Notes: generated by a model from the letters alone, not told the origin. Numbered from the stretch's first letter, positions 11,901-57,340 are shown. The stretch: 64,000 nt of DNA from Epiperipatus broadwayi (GCA_028023455.1 JAQFVV010006311.1:2032147-2096146), one strand, 5' to 3'. Numbers and translations: made by a program.

Positions 11901-12396
11901 AGATCCTATAGCCACACCACTTTTTTTTTCATTTTCCTTAATAGTTTAGATTGTTTCTTCATTTAAATTTAGATTTGTTTCAATGTGTGATTTTTTTTTC
12001 CTTTTTTAAGTTGATTCAAAATTTGTATTTTTACATCCAGAGATATACATTTTCTTCTAAACATTATTTATTTTTATCAGATATAGTTTGGGACTGAAAT
12101 TTAATTTTTCAAAAATTAATCTTAAAAATAAAAAGTTATTCTTTATCACACACCCCAAAAAAGCTTAAAATAAGTTCTTTCCAAAACCACCAACACTAGA
12201 ATATTTTTAATAATAGCACAAAATACACAATGATGTGCACTTAGCTCAAAGAGAGAGTCTTGATAAAATAAAATTTGGGTATTTGCCCCAATTGTATGTA
12301 TTCAATGATATGATGATAACATTCAGGTATTCCCCCTAATTGCATTTTTTATTTGATTGTGTACACATAATATCTAATTTTGATTTCTAAATACAG

Positions 12397-12433
12397 GTAT
12401 ATACTGTAGTAATGGGATTTGAATTTAAACCTG
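12397..12433 (+). CDS. Candidate short exon upstream of the host gene
   Basis: It is bounded by an acceptor (CTAAATACAG) and a donor (CCTG then GTAATG), and one frame is open (VYTVVMGFEFKP plus one base). The exon ends one base into a codon, and the next candidate at 12,839 begins with the two bases needed. The evidence is only splice motifs and phase, which arise often by chance in 37 bases. Confidence 0.2.
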
Positions 12434-12838
12434 GTAATGTTATCTATTAAATTTTTTTTTTATTAATTCAGTTTCAACTCTACAAATTTATTTTATTTCA
12501 CAGTAAAAATCTTTAAAATTAATATGGGCTACCCATAGTCTAAGAGCAATACAGTAAAACCAATGACATATCTATTATGTTAGTGATATATTAAAAAAAT
12601 TATGTAAATAGTTTTATGTGATGGCAATAGTAAAAGAAAGTATATATTGATAAATTTATTTACTAAAATTTTATTTACTGTGTAATTTCAAAATAATTTT
12701 TAAACATCAACAAATAGGAAATTAAACTATTGTTAAAGTATGTGTGTATGTGTATTTATATGTTAGTATGATTAAACATTATTAAATTATATATATATAC
12801 AAAGGAAAATATTATTTTAAAATATCTATTTAAAACAG

Positions 12839-12858
12839 GTATTCAAACATTGATTATT
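12839..12858 (+). CDS. Candidate micro-exon upstream of the host gene
   Basis: Twenty bases lie between an AACAG acceptor and a GTATGT donor. The phase fits the candidate at 12,397-12,433 on one side and the supported exon at 13,883 on the other. The acceptor has a poor pyrimidine tract. Treat it as a suggestion only. Confidence 0.15.
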
Positions 12859-13563
12859 GTATGTAAAATAGATGAATAGGAAGGAGTGTCAACTTTATTT
12901 AAATATAATTTGAATATTTTGTATTCTAATGTGTAGATTTATGCTTTATTATTTTAAAACATATTGTACAAAAAATGTATTTTATAAAGTCTTGTAAAAA
13001 ACATTTTCACAGCATGGAATATCAGTTCATCAGAAAAGAATTCATAAAATGAAGGAATGAATGGACTTGATTCCAAATAAGGAATTACTATGAAAATGGA
13101 TGTAGTTAAAGATTTTGGAATAAAATGTCATAGACTCAATATTCAGAAAAAGAACATCCATTTATTTATATATTCTCTTTACAGATATGTAAGGTTACCA
13201 GTACAATACATACATTAAAATAGTAAAAGTACAGGATTATACATTTAGTTGCATTATATTTAAGATAAATTATTGAATTTTTTTTTGTCACCTAGTTGAC
13301 AAAAGCATATTTTATTTTAGTTGTTAGAGAATGTTTTGCAGTTTGCTTTATCATATCTATAATCCCATTATAACATGGATTTTGAAGAAAGATTAAATAT
13401 AATCCATCATTTGATAACAACATTCAATAATGGTATCAAAAGTTTTAAAAGAAAAAAATAATTAAAGAAAAAAGCTTTGGTTAATCAGTATCAGAGGGAA
13501 AAGAGCATAGAGTTGGACTGTTAGATTACTGTTAAGGGTTTTATGAATGTTCAATAATCAAAA

Positions 13564-13817
13564 TTATATGCATCTAAAATATTATATTAGTTTTATTTAT
13601 GAATCTTTTTTCAATCAACAAGATCAAAGAATTATGCAGAGAAGTAAAACTATTGATTAGATTATGTTTTTGTGTGTTCATTTATTAAACTTATATGCAT
13701 CTAAAATATTGTTTCAGTTTTATTTATGAATCTTTGTTCAATCAATAATAGCAAAGGACAAGTACAGAGACATAAAACTATTGATTAGGTTATATTTTTG
13801 TGAGTAATCGAAATTAT
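13564..13817. repeat. Imperfect tandem duplication, about 127 bp
   Basis: TTATATGCATCTAAAATATT starts at 13,564 and again, with changes after the first 17 or so bases, at 13,691. Both copies run on through TTTATTTATGAATCTT and AAAACTATTGATTAG. A third partial copy starts near 13,811. It lies just upstream of the first supported exon and has no coding potential. Confidence 0.75.
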
Positions 13818-13882
13818 ATACATATAAATATTGTAGTAATTTTGTGTTATGATTAATCATGTATATATATATTTTTTGACAG

Positions 13883-47936
<34,054 letters not shown>

Positions 47937-48030
47937 TCAAAACTGTAAAAATATGTTTATTGTTTTTTCAGAAAAGAAAAACAAAGTGTTGCATTGTAAG
48001 ATTTATTCTAAAATAGATCATATTAGCATT

Positions 48031-48036
48031 AATAAA
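48031..48036 (+). terminator. Poly(A) signal of the host gene
   Basis: AATAAA lies 95 bases after the stop codon, with another (TAATAAATG) near 48,138. Either would give a short 3' UTR; I prefer the first because of distance. Confidence 0.5.
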
Positions 48037-48139
48037 ATAGGTACTTATAAGATGTGGAATTATTTATTCTTAAGCAATTTTTCCTACTGGTAAATGCTGG
48101 ATTTTATTACTATTATTGCTGTATTTATGTGTGATTGTA

Positions 48140-49483
48140 ATAAATGTAGACTCACATAAATACACTTAAATATTTATTTCATGTACATATACAATATTTA
48201 CAAATTTATGCAAGACTATTTAAATCTGTTGACATATACATATACTATATACAGATTATGTACAATAATGTTTGCTGTACCATATGCCTGATACATTGGC
48301 TTAGTCATGCAACTATTAATGTATGGAATTTCAGATGCCTTCCAGATTTACTTAACATTTCCAAATGTACTGTGATGGCTTGCTTCAAGTTTGTTTTAGA
48401 TTCTAGCAGCTTCCAATTCTAATGTGAACCTGCCTGATTTCTGTAGCTATATGGCAGAAAACATGCATATTGTTGTTTGGGTCTGACAGTAATTTGTTGT
48501 TGTCTGACTTTACCTCCAACTGGACTATTTATAGAAAGATCCCCTTCCATAAGGAAAACAATTGGATTCACTGAGCATCATCATGCAGAGGTCTACATCT
48601 GCTATTGGATATGTGTTATCTGTTTATATATCTATTAGTCTATGGTGATGAATGCTCAATCCAATCAAGACGATGAAATGTAGACTAGTCCATTAGTTGA
48701 AGGTAAATTGATATATATCAACTATAAAATGTTAAAACAAAGTAGTTGATAATCTTTAACCTCATGAATTTTAAAATTCAGAAAAAAAACTTTATTTTTC
48801 TAAATAGTTTGTAAAAAAAAATGACACTTTAATATTATTCATAATCAGTAGATTTCTTAAAGAATTTCATTATAAAAAATTAAAATATAAAAATAAAAAT
48901 AGTAAATTTTCAGAACAAAAAATGTGTACTAAATAAAAATGTGTAGTAAATAGTATCCGTGTATAGGTATATGATTTCATATCTGATTAAAATTAATTTT
49001 TAAATAATGTGAGTAGAACATTTGCTGCAGTATACATAATTAATGCTTAGGGAAATTTTATTCAATTATGTATTGAAACAATATCATGTCTCCTTAAATG
49101 TCTTGTATAATAATAGGAATTCACTCTATATCACACTGCTAGAATGTGATCCATGTAACCAACATTGGACACTAGATGATATGCCAATCATATTTTCAGA
49201 CTAGTTTCTGGCTATTGATCTTTATCAGTAAGAGCAGTTGATAGCAGTCATTCATTTATTAGCTACCTTTATCTCTAATCAAGCAAGTTTGCATTGAATT
49301 ATATTTTTAGTATATGAAATTTCAAATCATTTATTTAAATAGTAAATAGAAGATGATAAATTGCATGAAGATTCCAGAATAGTTCCATACGCTCTAGTAA
49401 GAACTTCGATAGAATATTACATGTGTATCTAGAGGATAAAGTCACGATAACATCATACAGAGTTGCTTTGTTTTCCTATTTTT
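48140..49483. other. Intergenic, with an inverted repeat near 48.6 kb
   Basis: No gene is recognised. Around 48,560-48,665 TTGGATTCACTGAGCATCATC and, inverted, GATGAATGCTCAATCCAA form an imperfect inverted repeat, and GTCTACATC pairs with GATGAAATGTAGAC nearby. This is MITE-like but weak. Confidence 0.4.
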
Positions 49484-49583
49484 TTTTTTTTATTTAAGAG
49501 ATTTAACTTTCAGAAAGCTATCTATTTACATTTGATGAAGAGAATGAATATTTTGATATGAAATAAATTTAGCTTATTGTTAT

Positions 49584-49764
49584 TTACACTTGTGACTCTA
49601 TCCTTAGTACATTCTGGTGTTTGACTGGAATTTCTTTGATGGGAGAGTCTGAATTCTTGTACAATTCAAGATCATCCAGAAATGAATGTGGAATACTGGG
49701 GTACAGTAAGTTTAATGTCAAGAGTATTGATTTTTTGGCCATTCTGGGAAACAAAGATTTGAGG
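49584..49764 (-). CDS. Candidate terminal exon of a convergent gene
   Basis: On the minus strand a pyrimidine-rich acceptor (TATTCTATTTGTCTAG) precedes 60 open codons containing KSLFPRMAKKSILLTL and ending NVLRIESQV-stop. The composition (Pro, Asp, Glu, Lys with few AT-default residues) looks coding. About 85 bases past the stop, AATAAA runs directly into an A-run (49,481-49,497), which could be a real poly(A) site or the tail of a processed pseudogene. No upstream exon of such a gene was found further right. I do not recognise the protein. Confidence 0.35.
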
Positions 49765-50452
49765 CTAGACAAATAGAATAATTGGTGAACTTTTTAAAAT
49801 TAATCTACTAAAGAGTTTAAATAAATTATTGTTTATTTTCATTAAAAAAACAAATCTTGTTATTTATGAGAAAATTTTTTTAGTGAAATTGAAATACAAA
49901 TATATTTAAAATTAAAAGAATGATGATTTGGATATCATATTTAGCTGAAATATTATAAAGTAGAATAATGAAATAATAAAGTTGTTACATTTTTTAAAAT
50001 GGTGTATAAAGATCGCATGGCGGCAAAAACTTCTATATAAACAGTGATAAGAGTGTTTCTTGGTAATATTTAAATATTGTTTTCTTGCTTTATGCCTTTT
50101 TATTAGATATTACTAAAAAACTAAATAACTTATTCTTTTAAATTACTGAGTTTCTTCCTTTTGTTACAGAATTATGGTCATTTTAATACAAATTTTTTTA
50201 TAATGAAACTTTGCAGATATTTATCAGACCACTACAAAATGTTTTTTTTTATTATTATTATGATGATGATGATGATGATGATGTATTTTTTACAGCTGTT
50301 AATAAATTTGTTTTATATTTTGACTTAATTATCTTACAAAGAATAGTAAAATCTTCAACTATTTCACAATATCGTTATAAAATCATCAAAACATCACATG
50401 ATCACCATTTCATATGCTTACACAGACTGTTTATAATAATATCAAACTGTCC
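49765..50452. other. Intergenic AT-rich DNA
   Basis: It contains a short GAT repeat (about 50,261-50,282) and no gene. The open frame across that repeat is simple-sequence driven. Confidence 0.5.
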
Positions 50453-50528
50453 ATATAGTAGTGCCACCAAGTGCAAGACTTCCTGCATTATTTGATTATG
50501 AAGTCTTACATTTGGTGCACTACTGTAT
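50453..50528. ncRNA. Pre-miRNA-like hairpin, family with 54,609
   Basis: Arms 50,453-50,482 and 50,500-50,528 pair over about 27 of 30 positions with one bulge around a 17-base loop, the size and shape of an animal pre-miRNA stem. A related sequence occurs at 54,609-54,671, sharing CATA(C/T)AGTAGT, AGTGCAAG and CTACTGTAT followed by GAGTTT(T)GCT. Being repeated suggests a tiny hairpin mobile element or a retroelement-borne structure. A miRNA origin cannot be judged from sequence alone. Confidence 0.45.
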
Positions 50529-51384
50529 AAAGAGTTTGCTACTGTTATAAATGTATTCAAATATTATATTGTGTGTGGGTTTTTTTTTTAATATAAGTGG
50601 TCATATTATTCTTTAAAATATTTAGCATTTATTTATTTTGTGTGTGTGTAGCTATTAGAAATATATATATATCAAATTTATTTTATGAATGAAAACAAAA
50701 CGTATTTAAATGTAAATTAATATTTCTCTTGTAATTAGTTGTGTTTTAGTTACCATTATCACTCAGCCTTAGCCAAAGCATCAAAAACAAATTAGTTGAG
50801 ATTGTGATTAATTGGACTAGTTTGAGCTTGAATTTGTTTTGTTTTTTAAAATTGTTTTTGAATAATTTTATTTTTTTATATTTTGGATAAAAAAATTTAG
50901 CAAGCTATTGTGATTAAAAACATCAAGTAAGTTACTATATGACTAGAGAATATAAATTAGGATCATTATTTTTAAATTTTTAAAAAAAAATATCAAATAT
51001 CATGATTTATACTAAATGTTACAAACAATTTTTCACTATTAAAATTACAATGTCATTTTTCCAATTTTTAATATCACGAGTATGTAGTTGATTGTCTAAG
51101 TAGTATAATATAAAATATTTGTAGTTATGTATATAATATAAATTACTGCAATTATATAGAAATCAATTTCTATTATAAAATATATTAGCTATTTCTTATT
51201 TAGCAGTGCATAATGTGCTTGTTAATCTTAGCCTTGGGGAAAAATTATGTTAATCTATTATAATAATTCTTTCTGACATTTGCCAAAATGTTGGATATAT
51301 CTTTTGATGAAGAGAAAGATTGATTAAAAGATTTCAGGATGTTTAATTTTTGTGACAGCAACGGAATTTTATTTTTCATATATC
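50529..51384. other. AT-rich DNA, no feature seen
   Basis: No gene or repeat that I can name. Confidence 0.5.
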
Positions 51385-51610
51385 AAATGTGTTGACCAGG
51401 AAATGAACCCGGGCCAAAAGCCTTGCTAAAGTAGTCAATAAAATAATTAAAAATACCCCAACTTCAAAAGTAAACCAGACTTGTCAAAGAAAATAAACTC
51501 TATAACACAACCATTGGTATCACTGCTAAAAACAGACTTATAAGTGTAAAGGACTAAAAACTTACCAACATATATATAGCTAAAGAGGATTTGAACCCAG
51601 ACTTCACCAC
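51385..51610 (-). repeat. Penelope-like terminal sequence with tRNA-like B boxes
   Basis: AATACCCCAACTTCAAAAG with AAACCAGACTTG (51,452-51,482), through CCATTGGTATCACTGC to ACTTACCAACATATATATAG, is the reverse complement of the sequence following the Penelope-like element at about 56,985-57,115. A shorter copy sits at 55,456-55,512. AACCCGGGCC next to GACCAGGAAATGAA (51,395-51,415) and GAGGATTTGAACCC (51,586-51,599) look like minus-strand RNA polymerase III B boxes. This looks like a detached terminal (pLTR-like) repeat of that element fused to, or including, tRNA-like sequence. Confidence 0.55.
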
Positions 51611-51699
51611 TTGATCCAATATAATCACACGTGAAAAAAAAAAAATTCCAATATACATATTTCATGCTAAACCAGCACTCATACCTGATCATCATCTCC

Positions 51700-52165
51700 C
51701 CGCACACATATGTAATCAATGTTCAATTTATATTAAGATAGCAAATCTATACCCTTAATGGACAGGTTTCACTCCTCTCCACTCTCCAACTCTTCAGTCA
51801 TCCATATTATTGAAAATTTGTTGATGAAATTCTCAAAGTTCTTGATGCCAATATTATAGTCATACCCATGTTGATCTTTAGTCATTCTGATTCCTCATAT
51901 GTAGGACCTCAATATGTCTATTTAAATACACAGAAGATGGATGGGCAGAATACAGGCTGAATATGTAATATTGAAATACAATTATAATGTATATACTTAA
52001 TCTAGATTATGATATTGGCATCATCAAGGGCTTTGAGCATTCCATCGTAAGATTTTCAGTGATATAGATGGCTGAAGAGTTGGAGAGTGTAGGAGATTGA
52101 AACCTATCCATTAAAGTGTGTAGATTTGCTATCTTAATATAAATCCAAGCATTGATTATATACAT
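51700..52165. repeat. Inverted repeat pair, arms about 130 bp
   Basis: Arms at about 51,705-51,845 and 52,030-52,165 are reverse complements with scattered mismatches. They share TTTATATTAAGATAGCAAAT, CTCTCCAACTCTTCAG and GTAATCAATG-type ends. The spacer of about 185 bases has no coding capacity. It could be a decayed foldback element or two opposite insertions of the same repeat. Confidence 0.7.
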
Positions 52166-54199
52166 AACTGGATCAATTGATGTGTGCTGTTTAAACATGA
52201 AATATGTATTGAACCGGGTGGGGACATAGATCGAATAGGAAACAACATCTAGCATAAAATTTTACTCTTTAATAAAATAGAAATTGTGAAACAAAATTGT
52301 AAGACTTACTTTTATACACAAAAGAAAAATGATACAATTATTTTTTATAAGTTCAATCTACTCCAATGCCATTTAAGTATTGCTCCACACTGGTCCCTTA
52401 GGCAGAGAAGAATAATATCCAGAGGATACCTGTGACCAAGCCGGAACTATATATAAGATACATAACTACGACTACCTTTCAAGGCAACAGATCTTTTCGG
52501 CTGCAAAATTCAACACCTATCATTTCAAAGCACTTTTTTGTTTCGAATCCAGGCACCAGTTAATTACAAAAGCAACTAATGTGCCCTGAATGATGGCAAA
52601 CTAATTCCGCTCCTAAAAAATCCCAACTAGCTCAATCAAAAAAATAATATAATAAATTGCTGCCTTAATTAGTGATATTAGTAAAGAATTGACTGACAAA
52701 ATATTAATTTCAAAGATAATCTATTTTAACTAAAATGTTTACTAAGTGATTTATAATAACCTCAGATACACACATATTATAATAAGATATGCAATAGTAA
52801 TATAATTTATCATAAAGCATTGAATAAGTACACATCATTTAAAACACGCACATCAATATTTCATTTTATGTGGTTATAGAGTTCATTTATTAACTGATTC
52901 TGGGAGGCTTCAAGATTGCAATAGTTCCTTAAATTAATATCAAAATTGGAATAAGAGAATGTTATTACCTATAGGATTTTGAAACGTGGTGACTTCTTGC
53001 TGTTTGCTGCTTCATGTGTGTTTTATCAACTGGTTGGATTTTAGGCTTCTGTTAAGGTTCTAATGACTGCTATTTCAGGCAATTAGACATTTTTGTTGGC
53101 TTCAAATTGTTAGACAGGTATTGCTTCTGTCAGGCAGTCTGCTGATGTTCTATCGGACTGACACTGGAGTCCATCACATGTCCCGAACTGCTTAGCACCG
53201 CATCGTATTCATTGAAAAAAAGTCTAATAGGTGTTTGACTTAAGATACTTGAATGCCTTACTCTAGATATGTGTATGACTTAATTTTCAGCCCTATTTAT
53301 GTGTCGGCCTTGTCATTTTTTTATTAGTTTTTAAACCCGCTAGCTATTTTCATTGTTGAAAATTCATCCACTGCTTTTGATTAAATTCTTGTTGTGATGC
53401 CTTTTAATTAATCCTGTTGTTGGATTTTAATTAGTAGCTATTGCTAATCCTGTTTTTATATAGCTTATGAGTATATACGATCTTTGGGGAAATTTTTAAC
53501 TTATACACTTTCATTTATTTTTAATATTTAACTTTCTTTTTTTTTAATTTTTCAACACGCACACCTTTTACTATTTCTTTATATTTAAACACAATCTTAT
53601 TCATGCGTACATATTTATTTTATTTTAAATAAATGAAAAGAGAGATTTTTTTTTAGTTTTTACAATTTCCTTTTTTTTCTTTAATATTTTAAATTTTCTC
53701 CTCCTTTTAATTACTCTTTAAACTTTCTGAACTGTCTTTTAGCAAACTGTTTTGTTTACCAAAAAAAAAAACTCTTCAAATTTCTTCATTACATTTCTCT
53801 TTACTAAACTTTTAATTATTTCTTTAGAGAACCCCTTTTTTCTTTAAAACCTTTGAGTTGCTTATGAATTATTTTTATCTTAATTTTTTAAATAGAATTC
53901 ATTTTGAAATCTTTGTGTTATTTAAATATACGATTTTATTTTAATAATGATTGCCAACAACAATTTTATGGAGTGCCATTCATTAGTGGTACAGCATATT
54001 AGAGATTTTTTTTTTCATATATGTGTGATGATATGTAACTGTTGTATGAGATAGAGAGAATGGTTAAAGATAGCTTGAAAATCTGTGATCAAATCCCTTA
54101 TATAATTACATCTAAAACTCCAAGTATATAAATTATACTTCTATTCTGTCATATAATCCTCTTTTAATAATATTATCAGAATCGTTTGCTAAAAACATA
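52166..54199. other. Unassigned sequence with a possible SINE-like block
   Basis: At about 52,370-52,620 a less AT-rich block includes TTTCGAATCCAGGCACC, the complement of a tRNA-type B box, so it may be SINE-derived. Another mixed-composition block at 52,980-53,240 has no recognisable frame. The rest is T-rich DNA. Confidence 0.35.
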
Positions 54200-55210
54200 T
54201 TTACTATTATTATCTTTTTCTAAAAACATATTTACTATTATTTAATTTTTCATCTATTTTCTCCTTAAACTCATTTTCTTTCATAATAACAAACTAACCA
54301 GTTTTGTCTTCACAAGATATGATGTCATAACTTATTCTTAAGATGTGTCTAACCTCAATAGGATTAATAATAATTTTTTCTTTCCTTTTTAAACTTTTAT
54401 TTAAAACCAATTGAATACAATTTTTTACGCATCACTTAAATTATTAGAAACTATAGATGAAATTGTATCAAAAACTATATTTTTTTAAATGAAAAATCAC
54501 AAAATTAGGACTTTTACCAAGAATTTGTAATTCTCTATCATTTAACTTAATATCAGAAAGATTAGCAACTTTATTATTAGAAATATTATTCTTAAAAGAG
54601 GTAAAATTCTCCATACAGTAGTCCCACTCAGTGCAAGCCAGAGTAATCAATGGATGCCCTACTGTATGGAGAGTTTTGCTTGTTTTAATAACAGTTGTGA
54701 GCAAGCATAAGAAATGGGGATCATGTGAAATATTATTTTAACAATCACCCTATGACTAAAATAAACATTATTCATTTTCCCAAACAACCATTTTAATTAT
54801 CTTTCATACTTTCTACTATAGAATTTTGACCTATTTATTCTAAATTACCTAATGAAAATATTTAAAACAGAATAATTGAAACCTTGTCTTTTATCTAAAT
54901 TATATTTATTCCTTTTATATTCAGAAATAAATCTATAAAGCCTACTAAAATTTTTTTTCAAAAAAACTATTTAAAATATATATTTATAAATTGAAAACTA
55001 AATTCTTATTCTTAAATAATTTCATATTCTTCTTAAGATTAAGAATACAACTTGTAGGGGAAAAACATTTCCTGCATTTTTAAGAAAATAAATTGGCCAT
55101 CTTAAAGATTCTATTCTATCACTTAATCTAGATAATTTTTTAATCCTCATAATATCATTCCATGAAAAATTATTAAAAACTAAGCTCCAGAAACCCATAA
55201 TAAAATGCAA
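54200..55210 (-). pseudogene. Penelope-like element N-terminal fragment, minus strand
   Basis: Minus-strand frames follow the order of a Penelope-like polyprotein upstream of the reverse transcriptase. At about 55,150-55,022 RIKKLSRLSDRIESL and YFLKNAGNVFPLQ match the basic N-terminal segment. At about 54,590-54,480 NKVANLSDIKLNDRELQIL and GKSPNFV match the LS...L-T/S-x-x-E-x-x-LLxxGxxF segment. At about 54,330-54,280 DKTG-FVIMKENEFKEK corresponds to the ADKG-VVVM segment entering the reverse transcriptase. Stops and frame changes are frequent. A hairpin insertion (54,609-54,671) breaks it, and a small tandem duplication of CTAAAAACATATTTACTATT occurs at 54,190-54,242. It lies back to back with the + strand fragment starting at 55,513. 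Confidence 0.6.
54609..54671. repeat. Short hairpin, second member of the 50,453 family
   Basis: CTCCATACAGTAG and CTACTGTATGGAG are perfect 13-base inverted ends of a 63-base segment. It interrupts the Penelope-like frame, so it behaves like a small inserted element. Its left half resembles the hairpin at 50,453 (CAGTAGTCCCACTCAGTGCAAG-like sequence). Confidence 0.65.
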
Positions 55211-55320
55211 CCATTAAATCACAAAAAAACAACCCTTCACACCCAAACCATACACATTTCGTTTTTTATTTTCATAATTTATTTTATAAAACCTTATAAC
55301 AAACAGAATACCATCAAAAA

Positions 55321-55345
55321 ACACACACACACACACATATATATA
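55321..55345. repeat. Short CA/TA microsatellite
   Basis: Eight AC units run into a TA stretch (ACACACAC...ATATATATA). Confidence 0.9.
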
Positions 55346-55455
55346 ACAAAACATGATACCACTCCAACAAAACTCATGCAATTAAAAAAAAACCCCTTTA
55401 CACAATATTCAAACCACCATCACCAAAATGTAAACATTAAAAGATTACGGCTAAA

Positions 55456-55512
55456 CTAGTCAATAAATTAATTAAAATTACCCCAACTTCAAACATAAAC
55501 CAGACTAACAAA
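55456..55512 (+). repeat. Left terminal repeat of the Penelope-like fragment
   Basis: AGTCAATAAATTAATTAAAA, TTACCCCAACTTCAAACATA and AACCAGACTAACAAAG match 51,433-51,490 directly and 57,065-57,115 in inverted orientation. It abuts the reverse-transcriptase fragment with no N-terminal region between, as in a 5'-truncated copy flanked by an inverted terminal repeat. Confidence 0.6.
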
Positions 55513-56985
55513 GAAGGTTTTCCTTTAAGATTTATTTTTAACTTTATAGGTAATGTTGTTGAGGGTATTTCTAGATTCTTAAAACAATTTGTTAATTTTG
55601 ATTATTACACAGTTTCTTTTTCATTTGAGGCTTTTGATAAGATTAATAATTTTGAAATGAAAAGTAATTGGGTTTTTGCTAGCTTGGATATTGACATTAT
55701 ATAACAATCTGTTAATAAATTGAACAGTATTGATATTTTTATGTCTGTATTGATTAAAAATGGATCTTTGTCTAAGAGTAAAATCAAGGCTATTAAAGAT
55801 TTTCTCTTATTATTGAAGGATTGTATGTATTTTACTTATAATGGTAATATTTATAAGATTAGGGAAGGGTGGATAATAGATTATATTATTTCTCATTTTG
55901 ATTTGTTCAGTTGATATGAATTATTTGGAAGAGGAAATTATTAATAAGGTTTGTGTATATTTAAAGTTATTTGTTAGATATGTTGATGATTGTTAGTTTG
56001 TAGTTGAAAATGATAAATTGAAAAAGTTGTTAGATAAAAGTATATTAATAATTTTTATTTGTCACTCATGAGACTAGAGATTATCCAATAATGAATAATA
56101 TTTCTGTAGTATAATTTTCATTATACCATTCTCATGCAAGGTAGGGAAGTTTAATTGTTTCGATTCTTCTATAAAATATGTTGTTGAAGGTGGGGGTTAG
56201 ATTTTGTTAAAATTTTTAGATTTATGAGTGATAAGAGATGTAAAGAATGATTGTTTGGTATATAGTCATTATGTTAAAAGTAAGGATTTAAGACTATAAT
56301 TAAACCTGCTAGGTATTAATCTGTATGTCATAAAGTAGCCACTTTAAGAAATTATTGCTATAGCAGTAAGAGATTAAATAATTCTAATAAGGTAGCTTTG
56401 TTTCAAAAAGATCACTTTTATAATGCTTATTTGAGTGTTAGCTACTCTTCATAAATTTATTAAAAGTATTTTACTTAACAATAATTGTGGTGGTAATAAT
56501 TGTAATAATATGAAGACTAAAGAAAAATATGATGTTATATTTGTGCCTTTTAAATTATCTTCTTATAGAATTGTAAATAACAACATTAATCTGTTTGGAA
56601 ATAAGAAAATTGCTTGGAAAAAAGGTATTACTTTGAATAATTTATTAAATAATACAAAGAAAACTTTTGGTAGGAAGTCTATTCCTGGTGTAGTGTATAT
56701 TATCCCTAGTTTTTTTAAGAAGTTATTTGAGCTTAAATGAAGGAATAAAAGTACTACTAAAAGTAGACTTAGTAAATAAATATCTTAATTCTGTTTTATA
56801 TATACATAAAAGAGAAACGGGTCACACTATTAATTTTGTTGAGGCTATGGTTGTCTTTTTTGAAAGAAATGAAATAAAATGACAAATTAAAGAATCTTCA
56901 TTATTAAAAAATATGATTCTGAAGCAGTTAACTTGTTTAAGAGTTATTTTAATATTATGGATATGTGGATATAATTGTGAAGTGT
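55513..56985 (+). pseudogene. Penelope-like retroelement: reverse transcriptase plus GIY-YIG, decayed
   Basis: Reverse-transcriptase motifs run in order on the + strand. PLRFIFNFIGNVVEGISRFL (about 55,527) matches PLRPIVSxIGSPTYxLAxFL; NWVFASLDIDII (about 55,664) is the motif A region; FLLLLKDCMYFTYNGNIYKI (about 55,800) is the next conserved block; MNYLEEEIINKV and FVRYVDDC (55,971-55,994) give the catalytic YVDD box, followed at once by TAG. GIY-YIG sequence comes next (GRKSIPGVVYIIPSFFKKLF near 56,670), then KRETGHTINFVEA near 56,812 and a C-terminal tail to about 56,960. It is interrupted by many stops and frameshifts. Such elements integrate through a telomerase-related reverse transcriptase and the GIY-YIG nuclease; this copy is inactive. 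Confidence 0.85.
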
Positions 56986-57115
56986 GGGTAATAATTATTA
57001 TATATTTGTTGGTAAATCTTTAGTCTGCTTTTAGCAATGAAACCAATGGTTGTATTATGGAATTTATTTTCTTTGGATAGTCAGTTTTATTTTTGATATT
57101 GGGGTAAGTTCAATT
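56985..57115 (+). repeat. Right terminal repeat of the Penelope-like fragment (inverted)
   Basis: TTTGTTGGTAAATCTTTAGT, GCAATGAAACCAATGGTTGT and ATATTGGGGTAAGTT are the inverted counterparts of 51,455-51,590 and, in part, 55,470-55,505. Inverted terminal copies flanking a truncated element are a known configuration for Penelope-like elements. Confidence 0.6.
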
Positions 57116-57307
57116 ATATATATATACATATAACTATATTTTGATGTTGTGTTATTATAACTATTACTGTAAAAGAAATTACTAAGTCAGAGTTTAAATT
57201 TAATAAAATTTATTGCACCAAGTATACTTTCAATACTTTTGCATCATATTCATTGTTAGTCTGCTAAGAAGATTAATTTTTATTGATTTGAATACTATTT
57301 GATTTTT

Positions 57308-57340
57308 GGTTCATTACGTAGTCATTTTGTGTAATGAACC
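57308..57340. repeat. Perfect 10-bp hairpin
   Basis: GGTTCATTAC and GTAATGAACC flank a 13-base loop. It lies between the Penelope-like and LINE fragments; no function is evident. Confidence 0.6.

Larger units (their letters stand above)
11901..13563. other. Intronic or intergenic AT-rich DNA
   Basis: No gene is recognised apart from two very short candidate exons listed separately. The sequence is composed of T-runs, TA-repeats and unassigned AT-rich DNA. Confidence 0.5.

Noticed and set aside
50440-54680. Hammerhead ribozyme in the Penelope-associated hairpins
   Set aside because: Penelope-like elements often carry hammerheads, but the conserved CUGAUGA and GAAA cores are missing on both strands.
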